In this document: in pieces, positions 8,461 to 16,209 of the stretch
How positions within the stretch are numbered: position 1 is the first letter of the stretch
How the letters are laid out: each line of letters begins with the position of its first letter
Origin: Leptospiraceae bacterium
GTDB taxonomy: Bacteria; Spirochaetota; Leptospiria; Turneriellales; Turneriellaceae
DNA length: 62,076 nucleotides
NCBI GenBank assembly: GCA_020440825.1
Contig: JAGRNJ010000008.1
Location: 1 to 62,076 of the forward strand
Reading direction: 5' to 3'
Made by a program: the position numbers and the translations under genes
Notes under the pieces: generated by a model
The model's input: the letters and a program-made list of their open reading frames with translations, nothing else
Told to the model about the DNA's origin: nothing
The model's database searches: none

Positions 8461-9219
8461 TTAAAAATCAGAGTCGAGTTCTTTCATTACTTCTCTCAAT
8501 AACGAGTAGAATTCATCCGCCGTGCCATCGATCATCCGCCGTACCCAAAACCCGCCCATCGTATGGCCTTCATAATAATTGAAGTGGGCTACTTCTTTGG
8601 GTTCATACGAAAGTGGCGCCATATTACCACCCAGATAGTTCCAGGGCTGGCATTGAAAAGTCTCACAGGAATCAGCATTTTCCATATAATTTTTATATGT
8701 CTCAACCATTATTTTTCTTTCGGGGTGGGCCAGAACAAAATGGTAGGCGAGGTAGGTCTGCCGGGCAAGATTTTGTAGATGAGCAGTGTATATCTCCCGG
8801 GCTGCAGTCTTAAATTTTGAGTGGCGAATAACTTCCATGAATTCTTTATGAAAAGCCCGTACAAATTTGGGATTATAATAACCGAAGTTGTTCTGTGAGT
8901 TGTAATCCAAATTACCATTTTTGTGAGGCCCCGAAACAAAAACTGGCATCGAGAACATTTTCTCAAGAAGTGAAATAGAGAAATATTTACGCAGAATAAA
9001 ATACTTCGACCTCACTCCCAAATCGGGCAGATAACTGTGCATGTCTTCCCAGCTGCCCCGTGCGATTTCTTCATTGGCATCAGAGAAAAGAAACTCATAC
9101 TGCGTAAAAGCTTCAGCTACCGTGGTCTTGAAATTGACTGACTCACCTGCGAATAACAGAGTCACTGACAGAAACAAGGCTGCACCGATTTGGCCTGGCC
9201 ATTTTTGTTTTGTTAACAT
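8461..9219 (-). CDS. Exported protein of unknown family (intact copy)
   Basis: 252 residues with a hydrophobic N-terminal signal (AALFLSVTLLFAGE). The rest is probably soluble and rich in aromatic residues (FTQYEFLFSDANEEIARGSWEDM, ARQTYLAYHFVLAHPERK), with two cysteines in SCETFQCQPWNY. I recognise no family. A decayed copy lies about 1.3 kb away at 10481-10950 in the same orientation, which shows that this region was duplicated. The function is unknown. Confidence 0.65.
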   Translation of the reverse strand: MLTKQKWPGQIGAALFLSVTLLFAGESVNFKTTVAEAFTQYEFLFSDANEEIARGSWEDMHSYLPDLGVRSKYFILRKYFSISLLEKMFSMPVFVSGPHKNGNLDYNSQNNFGYYNPKFVRAFHKEFMEVIRHSKFKTAAREIYTAHLQNLARQTYLAYHFVLAHPERKIMVETYKNYMENADSCETFQCQPWNYLGGNMAPLSYEPKEVAHFNYYEGHTMGGFWVRRMIDGTADEFYSLLREVMKELDSDF

Positions 9220-9478
9220 AAGCCAGCCAACATGCAGATTACATGTTTGCCAGTATTTTTCGAAGGGGAATATTTAAATTTGTCAGGGAGATGTAAGGTA
9301 CAAAGTAAATTTTATCAGAAAGAGGTTTACACCCAATAGGCATGAAGTTTAGACCAAGAACAGAAACGGGCAGCAATAACCAGGATATCCAATCAGCACA
9401 GCGCGGTGCGTCGATATATAGGCGTACACGAACCGACAAGTAGGCCTAGCTTGCCCTTCAATTTTCTGGAGGGTCTAA

Positions 9479-10447
9479 ATGAGAAAATTTCTAACCGCGC
9501 TATTGTGCGCATGTTTATTACAATCAGTTTTTGCGCAGCAGTATGTGCCATCATCGCAGGCAAGTTCACTCGAGCCTGAGCCCTTCTCGTGGCAAAACAC
9601 AACTGCGGCTCGTTATAACCCGCTCGGGCTTTTTAATGAGACCCGTCTCAGCTACCGGCACTGGCTGTATGATGCCTCTCAGGAACCGATTCTAAAAGGC
9701 TCACACCTGGGGGCATCCGCGGTTCTCTTTACCTCACCGGCACTTGTTCAGGCCGGGGCAGACCTTGAGGCTGCACCATTAGCCATTTTGAACCTCACCG
9801 TGGGCTATCGGGCTGTGGGTTATTTTGGGGCGTTTGGCATGCAACAGGGCTATGGCTCTCCGGCCGCCGACTGGAGTGATAAACAGCGAAGCGATCAGTC
9901 TGGGCTTGCCCAAAGCTCGTTCGGTAACATGTTTACCGCAGGTGTCCAGACGCAAGTACGCTTCGGCAACATTGTGTTGCGTAATTTGATACGCGGCTTT
10001 TGGCAAAGGCAAAATCTCAATGTGCGTGCAGGAGAAAGTCAGGTGGCCGCGTTCTACGACCCGGTGCTCGACGTCTTGCAGCCCAATGGTGGGCTCTCAA
10101 TTGTGAATGATGCTGATTTGCTCTGGCTTGCCAGTGACCACTGGACGGTAGGCATCCGCTATAACTTCTCGCGCGCCTATTATGACAATGGTATGCTCAG
10201 TGCAACTGAGCGGGCACTCGCTGATGAGAGCGCATTTCAGCAACGCATAGGCCCTCTTATCACCTACCGTCTCGAGCCTGACCCTGACCGCACTGCGCCG
10301 GCGCCCATGCTCATACTGTTGGTACAAGTACACCTCAACCACCGCTTCCGTACCGGCGGCATCAACGGCGATCCTTTCTCTGGCCAGGCGGTGAGCCAGG
10401 CAGTGCCATACGTGGCCCTTGCCTACCGCATGGCCGGCGATTTCTAG
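9479..10447 (+). CDS. Exported, probably outer-membrane protein, GC-rich gene
   Basis: 322 residues with a signal peptide ending in QSVFAQQ. The mature part alternates short hydrophobic strands and turns (LGASAVLFTSPALVQAG, HWTVGIRYNFSRAYYDNG, VPYVALAYRMAGDF) and ends in an aromatic residue, as outer-membrane barrels do. I do not recognise the family. A good GGAGG site precedes the ATG. Its codons are visibly richer in G+C than those of its neighbours, and it sits between the intact and the decayed copy of a duplicated gene, so acquisition by transfer is possible. Confidence 0.65.
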   Translation: MRKFLTALLCACLLQSVFAQQYVPSSQASSLEPEPFSWQNTTAARYNPLGLFNETRLSYRHWLYDASQEPILKGSHLGASAVLFTSPALVQAGADLEAAPLAILNLTVGYRAVGYFGAFGMQQGYGSPAADWSDKQRSDQSGLAQSSFGNMFTAGVQTQVRFGNIVLRNLIRGFWQRQNLNVRAGESQVAAFYDPVLDVLQPNGGLSIVNDADLLWLASDHWTVGIRYNFSRAYYDNGMLSATERALADESAFQQRIGPLITYRLEPDPDRTAPAPMLILLVQVHLNHRFRTGGINGDPFSGQAVSQAVPYVALAYRMAGDF

Positions 10448-10459
10448 AGCATTGATTTA

Positions 10460-10479
10460 GCGGGGGTAATGACCCCCGC
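10460..10479 (+). terminator. GC-rich hairpin after the outer-membrane protein gene
   Basis: GCGGGGGT-AATG-ACCCCCGC, a perfect 8-bp stem 12 bases after the stop of the 9479-10447 gene. There is no U tract behind it, so termination is plausible but not certain. Confidence 0.5.
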
Positions 10480-10480
10480 G

Positions 10481-10950
10481 CTCGCATTGAGCTGTCTCAA
10501 AAGATTCTACGTTTTCAATATAATCTTTGTATGTCCCAAGCATTAAGATTTTTATTTGGGGTGGGCCATTACAAAATGATATGCGAGGTAGGTCTGCCGG
10601 GCAAGATTTTTTAAGTGGGTATTATAGATTTTCACTGCCGCAGTTTTGACTTTTGACTGGCGCAGAATAAAATACTTTGATCTCACACCCATATTGTTCA
10701 AATAACTAGGCATGTCATCCCAGCTTCCGCGTGCGAATTCTTCATCGGCATCAGAGAAAAGAAATTGATATTCTGTTAAAGCTTGAGCTACTGTTGAGTC
10801 AAAAATAATCTTTTCACCAGCTACCAATAAAGTTAACGAAAGAAGAAGGCCCGTAACAATTCTACTTAGCCAATGCCATTTTAGTATTATTGACCAAACC
10901 ATTATCTGGATTACAAACCTGTCAATGTTTCGAAATTGTATCGCTATCAA
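10481..10950 (-). pseudogene. Decayed paralogue of the 8461-9219 exported protein
   Basis: The readable part (10552-10950) aligns with the 8461-9219 product: VAGE, LFSDADEEFARGSWDDMPSYL, GVRSKYFILR, then a jump straight to KTAAVKIYNTHLKNLARQTYLAYHFVMAHPK. About 50 residues between FILR and KTAA are missing. A stop follows HPK. Beyond it, in another frame, the sequence resumes the homology (MLGTYKDYIENVESFETAQC against MVETYKNYMENADSCETFQC) until about 10481. It therefore has an internal deletion, a stop, a frameshift and a lost 3' end. A short remnant protein might still be made. Confidence 0.85.
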
Positions 10951-11040
10951 TGGGGCCGCAATTACTATTGAAAAAAGAATTAATTTAAAAATCTGTAATG
11001 CGGCAGAGAATTACAAATAACTCTGCCGCCTCACATTCTG

Positions 11041-11541
11041 TTAATTTTTTCCGGTTAGATATGACTTAGACCGAATAAGTCTGTAAAAAATGTAAAAATG
11101 ACTAATTACATTCACGATACCGATCGTTACAAACGCCCACCACATAGTACCCAAATCATAGTTGTAAAACTTTATGCCAAACACTTGAGGGAAGGCAACA
11201 ACCAAATCGGTAAACCCATATATATTAAAAACCCAAACCAAGGGTATTGCATATCTCCATTTGTTTTTTAATGCAATACCTGTAACGATAGCCAGAATAG
11301 AAACACTATAATCCCACATACCGACAGTAAATGCCAAATCATCGGGAAAGGCATCATAGACTTGAGTGTCTACCATAAACACCATACCCAAATATCTTAA
11401 ACTATGAATGAAAACTACTGGTAAAAGGGCATCATAGATGTCTAGTTTAGCCAGCCGGGGGGCCACCCACCATTTAAATGCCAGTGAACAAGCGATTAAA
11501 CCTGCAGTTGCCTGCAAGTTTAAGATTAAAAAATTGTTCAT
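11041..11541 (-). CDS. Membrane protein, unknown family
   Basis: 166 residues with about five hydrophobic helices. Features are FKWWVAPRLAKLDIYDALLPVVFIHSLRYLGM near the start and FYIFYRLIRSKSYLTGKN at the end. I do not recognise the family. It is the last gene of a five-gene minus-strand operon (13626 to 11041) that also holds a DUF1772-like protein, an SDR and a DUF4345-like protein, so it may work on the same small or lipophilic substrate. Confidence 0.65.
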   Translation of the reverse strand: MNNFLILNLQATAGLIACSLAFKWWVAPRLAKLDIYDALLPVVFIHSLRYLGMVFMVDTQVYDAFPDDLAFTVGMWDYSVSILAIVTGIALKNKWRYAIPLVWVFNIYGFTDLVVAFPQVFGIKFYNYDLGTMWWAFVTIGIVNVISHFYIFYRLIRSKSYLTGKN

Positions 11542-11563
11542 AGAAATTCTCTCCGTTGTTTAA

Positions 11564-12022
11564 TTAATTTTTATTCGAACGCTGAAACGCTTTAATTGAA
11601 AATACACTGGCAGTAAGTGCGACCGCTATTCGTATCCAATGAAAAAATACCCAGCCTTGCAGTTTACTTGTCGCTTCTGATGCACTGTATTTTAATTCCA
11701 TAAAATTCAGGTTCATAGGCAAGTGATAAACAGCAGTTAAGATATTAATTAGCAGCAATGCCAGAAAGGCAAAGAGCCAGAAACGTCTTACTTCTTTGTT
11801 ATCTTTGTTCAGAAAAACCAGCCATAGTGTTGCAATAAAAGCAGGCATTAATGTGGCTGCAGTGGGGCCAAGTAATAATGGAAAATCAATCTTAAAAGTT
11901 TCCATAAAAACAATGGGGTCCAGAGATTGCCAATGAATGGCATAGCTAAGGCCAATGTTGATCATATTGCCAGTAAAGGCGCCGGCTCCTAGAATTGCTA
12001 TATACGGTAATATCTTTTTCAT
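11564..12022 (-). CDS. DUF1772/anthrone-oxygenase-like membrane protein
   Basis: 152 residues with four membrane helices. The family pattern is visible: a first helix with GAGAFTGNMINIG, the segment AVYHLPMNLNFM with the conserved H-x-P-x-N, and WVFFHWIRIAVALTASVFSI near the end. DUF1772 includes fungal anthrone oxygenases, but the bacterial members are mostly uncharacterised. It starts 1 base from the end of the upstream SDR gene, so the operon is tightly packed. Confidence 0.7.
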   Translation of the reverse strand: MKKILPYIAILGAGAFTGNMINIGLSYAIHWQSLDPIVFMETFKIDFPLLLGPTAATLMPAFIATLWLVFLNKDNKEVRRFWLFAFLALLLINILTAVYHLPMNLNFMELKYSASEATSKLQGWVFFHWIRIAVALTASVFSIKAFQRSNKN

Positions 12023-12023
12023 G

Positions 12024-12788
12024 TTATTTTTTCTCCGGAATAGGCTCTTTATTCAATTGCTTAAAAATAAATTCAGGAGCTAAGCGGCTCATAAATTTTA
12101 ACTGTTTAGAAATTCCTGGAATTATTTCATCCTTCCCTTTCATATAATCTTTCCAGAATATGTTCGCCAGTTGTTCAGCAGGCATTGGCTTTAATTTTTG
12201 ATCTTTTAAGTCTGCATCATGTGCTAATTTGGTATCTACTACCGGTGGTAAAAGTTCAACCACTCGAATGTTATGTAACTTAAGCTGCGGCCGAATCGCC
12301 TGAGTCCAAAAATGCAGGGCAGCTTTCGTTCCCGAGTACACAGGGGCTTGAGAGAATGTAACATATGCTAAGCCTGAAGAAACATTTATCAAAACTGCAT
12401 TCTTACTTTTTTTGAGTTGTACCAAAAAATGGTGCAACATGCGTATCGGGGAATTGTAATTGATTTCGATTTCATTTAATTGTTCTTGTAGATCATTGTT
12501 TGCGGCCCCGGCATCCAATAAATTCATGATGCCGGCATTATTGATTAGCACATCAATGCCGCTAAAATCTTTTTCCAGATTTTCAGCTAGTTCTTTCACA
12601 TCTTTGTCATTTGTTACATCACTTTGAAAAATATGTATCTGAGGAAGCTCGATCTTGACTTTTTCAAGTTTAGACAGGTTTCTGCCAGTAATAATCACGG
12701 TATTGTTATTCGCTAAAAATTTTTTCGCCAGTGCAAGACCAATTCCTGACCCGCCCCCAGTTATTAAAACAGTTTGTTTCTCTTTCAT
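12024..12788 (-). CDS. Short-chain dehydrogenase/reductase (DltE-like)
   Basis: About 254 residues with the complete classical SDR pattern: TGGGSGIGLALAKKF (dinucleotide binding), DVLINNAGIMNL (NNAG), the catalytic Ser in LINVSSGLAYV, and YSGTKAALHFW (YxxxK). The order and the SQAPVYSGTKAALH stretch resemble DltE/YdfG-type SDRs. ATG 12788, preceded by AGAAGGAGA, is chosen over an upstream start that would overlap the preceding gene by 40 bases. It is the third gene of the operon that begins at 13626. Confidence 0.88.
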   Translation of the reverse strand: MKEKQTVLITGGGSGIGLALAKKFLANNNTVIITGRNLSKLEKVKIELPQIHIFQSDVTNDKDVKELAENLEKDFSGIDVLINNAGIMNLLDAGAANNDLQEQLNEIEINYNSPIRMLHHFLVQLKKSKNAVLINVSSGLAYVTFSQAPVYSGTKAALHFWTQAIRPQLKLHNIRVVELLPPVVDTKLAHDADLKDQKLKPMPAEQLANIFWKDYMKGKDEIIPGISKQLKFMSRLAPEFIFKQLNKEPIPEKK

Positions 12789-12814
12789 TATTTTTAATTC
12801 TCCTTCTAGTAAGT

Positions 12815-13183
12815 TTAAAGACTTCCTTCGTTTAACAGTTTCGTATGCATCCAAAACATGAGAGTCGTTGGTATCAATTCTATTGCTATGCCAAATATCA
12901 TGAAGGGGGTTGGTGAATAATTTATGAGTGCTAAAGATCGAATAACCCCGCCAATAAATAAGGCGATCATTAGAAACCTGAACAAGGCAACTTCAGATGG
13001 ATTAAGTGCCACATAAAAGAAAGCTAATGATGTAGAGGCCCATATCGATGCCACAAACCGATGATTATTATCTAGCACCGGAAGCGAAGTTGTAGCATCG
13101 TAAGAGGCAGTTATGCCCATGAAACCCGTTGCAAGCGCAATAACGCCATATAAGATTAAAAAAATTCGGATGAATAAAAGCAT
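12815..13183 (-). CDS. DUF4345-like membrane protein
   Basis: 122 residues with four membrane helices and the DUF4345-like pattern: FLILYGVIALATGFMGI, then DNNHRFVASIWASTSLAFFYVALNP, then FLMIALFIGGVIRSLALINYSPTP. The function of the family is unknown. It begins 2 bases after the stop of the upstream gene and lies 26 bases before the SDR start, within one operon. Confidence 0.75.
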   Translation of the reverse strand: MLLFIRIFLILYGVIALATGFMGITASYDATTSLPVLDNNHRFVASIWASTSLAFFYVALNPSEVALFRFLMIALFIGGVIRSLALINYSPTPFMIFGIAIELIPTTLMFWMHTKLLNEGSL

Positions 13184-13185
13184 AA

Positions 13186-13626
13186 TTATATTTCCTCTGA
13201 TTTGTATGTTAAAAAGCAGTAAGCTGCAATCAAAATCGGTATTGCAAACGGGATATGCTGAAGCACATCGAGTGGCTTTGCATTCGGAACATAGATGCCC
13301 CAGGTAAGCATATCCACAGCTATAGCCAGTACTAATGTGGATATATGAAATATTCCAGCTAATCGAAATTGGCGATAACCAATAGCCAACATTACGAAAA
13401 TCGGAGACAGAAGGTCACCAACAGCTTTGAAGATTGCTGTAATCTTAGAGAATCGAATGGCGGCATCTGTGTCTGGGGTAATCGAAAATGAACCTTGTGC
13501 AGCAGCCGGGTGTACCACCCAAAAAACAGCAATACCAATAAGCATTACTGCTGAGACTAAACTTGCCCAAACTCCTATTTTTATTCTACCGGGTAGATTT
13601 TTATCAAACGGGTTTTTTAATGTCAT
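13186..13626 (-). CDS. Four-helix membrane protein, unknown family
   Basis: 146 residues with about four hydrophobic helices (VWASLVSAVMLIGIAVFWVV, AVGDLLSPIFVMLAIGY, ISTLVLAIAVDMLTWGIYV, IPFAIPILIAAYCFL). I do not recognise the family. It is the first gene of the five-gene operon ending at 11041, has an AGAGAGGT ribosome-binding site, and lies behind a promoter-like motif shared with the SDR gene at 13718-14665. Confidence 0.65.
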   Translation of the reverse strand: MTLKNPFDKNLPGRIKIGVWASLVSAVMLIGIAVFWVVHPAAAQGSFSITPDTDAAIRFSKITAIFKAVGDLLSPIFVMLAIGYRQFRLAGIFHISTLVLAIAVDMLTWGIYVPNAKPLDVLQHIPFAIPILIAAYCFLTYKSEEI

Positions 13627-13649
13627 TATTTTACCTCTCTATTTACTTA

Positions 13650-13675
13650 AAACAATAGGATATTCATTGTGTGAA
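13650..13675 (-). promoter_or_regulatory. Bipartite promoter-like motif, first copy
   Basis: On the minus strand TTCACACA, 12 bases, then TTGTTT, ending 23 bases before the ATG of the 13186-13626 gene. The same layout (TTTACACA-N12-TTGTCT) occurs before the next gene upstream. Read as -35 TTYACA, 16 bases, -10 GTYTWA, it would suit an ECF-type sigma factor, and one is encoded nearby. This is a pattern match from two sites only. Confidence 0.45.
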
Positions 13676-13717
13676 CGCTTATGAAAAAAATATTATTTAT
13701 TTTCCTGCAATTATTTT

Positions 13718-14665
13718 CTAATTAAAAATCCATTGTGCGCCTGTAGATGAATTGCAAAACTCCCACATTTTTTTTCTTAAAATGGGGTCGAGTGCCAATT
13801 TTTGGTTATAGGCAGGAATTACCTTCGGATTTCCTGTCATACCTGTAAGACCTCCTGGTCCAATAAAACTACCATTAGGAAGTGTTTCATCAACAATAGC
13901 GCGCAACGTAGAAAGCGCTCCTTGCTCAACGTCCATCATGAAACTGCCTCTTATGGCTCTAAATACCGATGCAAAAACACCTTTAGATGCATCAAACAAA
14001 GGAGTTGCGGTTAATCCAGGATGGGTAGTATGCACATGAATCTTATTTTCAAGCCCAGCAGTATTGATAATTTCACGCAGGCCATCTTTGAATTGAATTG
14101 CTGCTATTTTGGATAAGCCGTATACTTCCCAGGGATCATATTTCTTCAAAGCATTGAGATCATCCCAAACTTTTTTACTACGAACTGTGCTACTTGCAGA
14201 AGAGCTTGTGGAAATAACAACAGATTTTGAGGCAAGTTGAATTTTCGGCATGAGTTCTGCGGTAAGTAAGTGATGCCCCAATACATTGGTAGCCATTTGT
14301 AATTCAAATCTATCTACAGATTCCTTTCTCTCGGGCAATGCCATGATACCAGCATTTAAGATCAATCCATCTATTTGAGAAATAGTTGAATCTTTATTAA
14401 TTTTTGCTGCAAATTCCTTGACCGAATTAAAAGAGGAGATATCTAATGGGAGATATTCAAGTAATCTCAAGTCATCAGAGGCAGTCTGAATATCTGCGAT
14501 AGCTTTTTGAGCTTTTACAATGCTCCTATTTCCTGCGATGACTTTTGCACCCCTTTTAGCTAATTCATAAGCTATTACAGTTCCTATACCTGAACTGGTT
14601 CCCGTGATTACATAAGTTTTATTCAGTAAATTTGATGGTATATCTTTATTCGTCCAACTATTCAT
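13718..14665 (-). CDS. Short-chain dehydrogenase/reductase (retinol-dehydrogenase-like)
   Basis: 315 residues of the longer SDR type. The motifs are TYVITGTSSGIGTVIAYELA (cofactor loop), AGNRS after strand 2, DGLILNAGIMALP (NAG), the catalytic Ser in VVISTSSSASS, and YGLSKIAAIQF (YxxxK). It most resembles retinol dehydrogenase/WW-oxidoreductase-like SDRs that act on lipophilic alcohols or ketones. It is separated from the operon downstream by 91 bases and from the sigma factor upstream by 62 bases, and carries its own promoter-like motif. Confidence 0.88.
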   Translation of the reverse strand: MNSWTNKDIPSNLLNKTYVITGTSSGIGTVIAYELAKRGAKVIAGNRSIVKAQKAIADIQTASDDLRLLEYLPLDISSFNSVKEFAAKINKDSTISQIDGLILNAGIMALPERKESVDRFELQMATNVLGHHLLTAELMPKIQLASKSVVISTSSSASSTVRSKKVWDDLNALKKYDPWEVYGLSKIAAIQFKDGLREIINTAGLENKIHVHTTHPGLTATPLFDASKGVFASVFRAIRGSFMMDVEQGALSTLRAIVDETLPNGSFIGPGGLTGMTGNPKVIPAYNQKLALDPILRKKMWEFCNSSTGAQWIFN

Positions 14666-14684
14666 AAATCCTCTTTAATTAATT

Positions 14685-14710
14685 AGACAAGAGAATCTGG
14701 AATGTGTAAA
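14685..14710 (-). promoter_or_regulatory. Bipartite promoter-like motif, second copy
   Basis: On the minus strand TTTACACA, 12 bases, then TTGTCTAA, ending about 19 bases before the ATG at 14665. Spacing and sequence match the copy at 13650-13675. The GTC in the second box recalls ECF sigma -10 elements. The adjacent sigma factor gene is the obvious candidate to use it. Confidence 0.45.
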
Positions 14711-14727
14711 GACTTTGAGGAAATTTT

Positions 14728-15633
14728 TTAGGTTAAATTCAAGCGGGTTTGCCAGTCAGCGCTGGCAAGTATATCTACTAGAAAATTTTTCTTATCAAAA
14801 TGGGTTTTGAAACTGTGATTTTGGTGTAATTCAGCAGACTTGATTTCTGAATCATCGACCAGGAAATTAGCATCTGGTTCTAATTGCTCCCGAAAAGTTG
14901 AATATTCTTTTTTGTTAAAAAGTAAATTCTTGGCATCAATTATACCTTTTTCTGAAGCATAGGTTACTTTTTTATGACACCGACAGGGATTTGACTTATT
15001 TACCAGGCCGCATTTGTTTTGCATAAAACTGTATAAATCTTTTCGAGCTTTGCTAAGCTTCATGCGATAATTATCTTTACTGATTTCCATAATGTCAGAA
15101 CCAACGTTATGGTCTGCCCCGAATACATCGCCAATAATATAAATCATTCGTTGTTCTTTTGTGAGGCACAGTAACATACCAGAAAGACACTGAAGCCTTA
15201 CCTCTCGAATGGTTTCGGCTTGAATCAATTTTTCATCTTCAGTTAAATTTGTATCGGGTGCCTTATCCAGCAAAATGCCAAGTTCTTCAAAAGAGCTGGC
15301 GAATACATTAGAAGGCTTTGTTTGTTCATTCAAAAAATGATTTTTTACAATTCGATAAGCCCAGGTTTGAAACGAACTTTCTTGTTTAAAGGTTTTTAAA
15401 TTTGAAACAATTTTAATTAAAGCATCTTGTGTAAGATCTTCAGCGTCAGAACTATTGCCTGTTAATTTCCAGGCGAAATTGTAAATGAAAGGTTGGTGAC
15501 GTTCAACCAGTTTTGTTAAAGAATTTTTACTACCAGTCAAAACTTCTTGAATAAGCTTTTTATCTGATTCCTCAGAATCTAACTGTACTTTGAATGGGTT
15601 AATCTTTACCTGTGTTTCAGTTATTGCCATCAT
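14728..15633 (-). CDS. ECF-type sigma factor with Cys-rich tail
   Basis: 301 residues. Sigma region 2 spans about 27-100: SLTKLVERHQPFIYNFAWKL, then DAEDLTQDALIKI and SSFQTWAYRIVKNHF. A divergent region 4 follows at about 140-202 (LTKEQRMIYIIGDVFG, then ISKDNYRMKLSKARKDLYSF). It continues with NKCGLVNKSNPCRCHKK (Cys 208, 217, 219, His 220) and an 80-residue tail. The Cys/His cluster could bind metal or sense redox state; no separate anti-sigma gene is seen next to it. Two ATGs are possible (15633 and 15630). It lies between the VOC gene and the two SDR units. Confidence 0.85.
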   Translation of the reverse strand: MMAITETQVKINPFKVQLDSEESDKKLIQEVLTGSKNSLTKLVERHQPFIYNFAWKLTGNSSDAEDLTQDALIKIVSNLKTFKQESSFQTWAYRIVKNHFLNEQTKPSNVFASSFEELGILLDKAPDTNLTEDEKLIQAETIREVRLQCLSGMLLCLTKEQRMIYIIGDVFGADHNVGSDIMEISKDNYRMKLSKARKDLYSFMQNKCGLVNKSNPCRCHKKVTYASEKGIIDAKNLLFNKKEYSTFREQLEPDANFLVDDSEIKSAELHQNHSFKTHFDKKNFLVDILASADWQTRLNLT

Positions 15634-15767
15634 TACCCTGACATAAATTCCTTTATAGTTTATTCTGTTGAACTAAACCTTAAAAGGAATATAGTTGAAT
15701 ATAATCTTAGTTCTCATATCTTGACCAACATTTATTCAAATGGAAGGCCAAAATAGGAGCAATGATA

Positions 15768-16133
15768 TTACTTATTTGAATGTAGGCCTATTTTATTGCC
15801 TTCGGTATCAATTATTTGGGCAAAAAAACCGAAATCACCAATATCTGTTTTAGGTATTAATAATTTGCCACCTGCTTTTTCAACTAATGCCAATTCTTTT
15901 GCGAGATCATCGCATGAAAAATAAATCGTTGTACCATCTTTACTCGGCTTTGTATTTGAGGATTGTACCAATGAGCCAGAAGAACCAATTTGGTCTGGTG
16001 CACCAAACATATACATCTTATTGTCTGGCATTTCTATATATTCTAACTTTAAATCGAAGACTGCTTTATAGAAGGTTTTTGCTCGTTCAAGATCTGTTGT
16101 GGCGATTTCAATCCATTGTACGGGGTTATTCAT
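15768..16133 (-). CDS. VOC-superfamily (glyoxalase-like) protein
   Basis: 121 residues, the size of a single VOC module pair. The sequence shows NPVQWIEIATTDLERAKTFYKAVFDLKLEY at the start, a central GSLVQSS and a late FGFFAQIIDTEGNKIGLHS with the conserved D-x-E-G-N turn. Members are metal-dependent lyases, isomerases, dioxygenases or binding proteins; the reaction here cannot be told. It lies 134 bases upstream of the sigma factor on the same strand. Confidence 0.85.
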   Translation of the reverse strand: MNNPVQWIEIATTDLERAKTFYKAVFDLKLEYIEMPDNKMYMFGAPDQIGSSGSLVQSSNTKPSKDGTTIYFSCDDLAKELALVEKAGGKLLIPKTDIGDFGFFAQIIDTEGNKIGLHSNK

Positions 16134-16209
16134 AGTAAATTTTCCTTATAATTTATTTTTAATTTAATATAATAGTCTCATTGACCAATAAAAACTAAAG
16201 AAATAGTTG

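Noticed and set aside
11041-13626. Biosynthetic gene cluster for a secondary metabolite
   Set aside because: SDRs and a DUF1772-like protein are present, but no core synthase (PKS, NRPS, terpene cyclase) is encoded.
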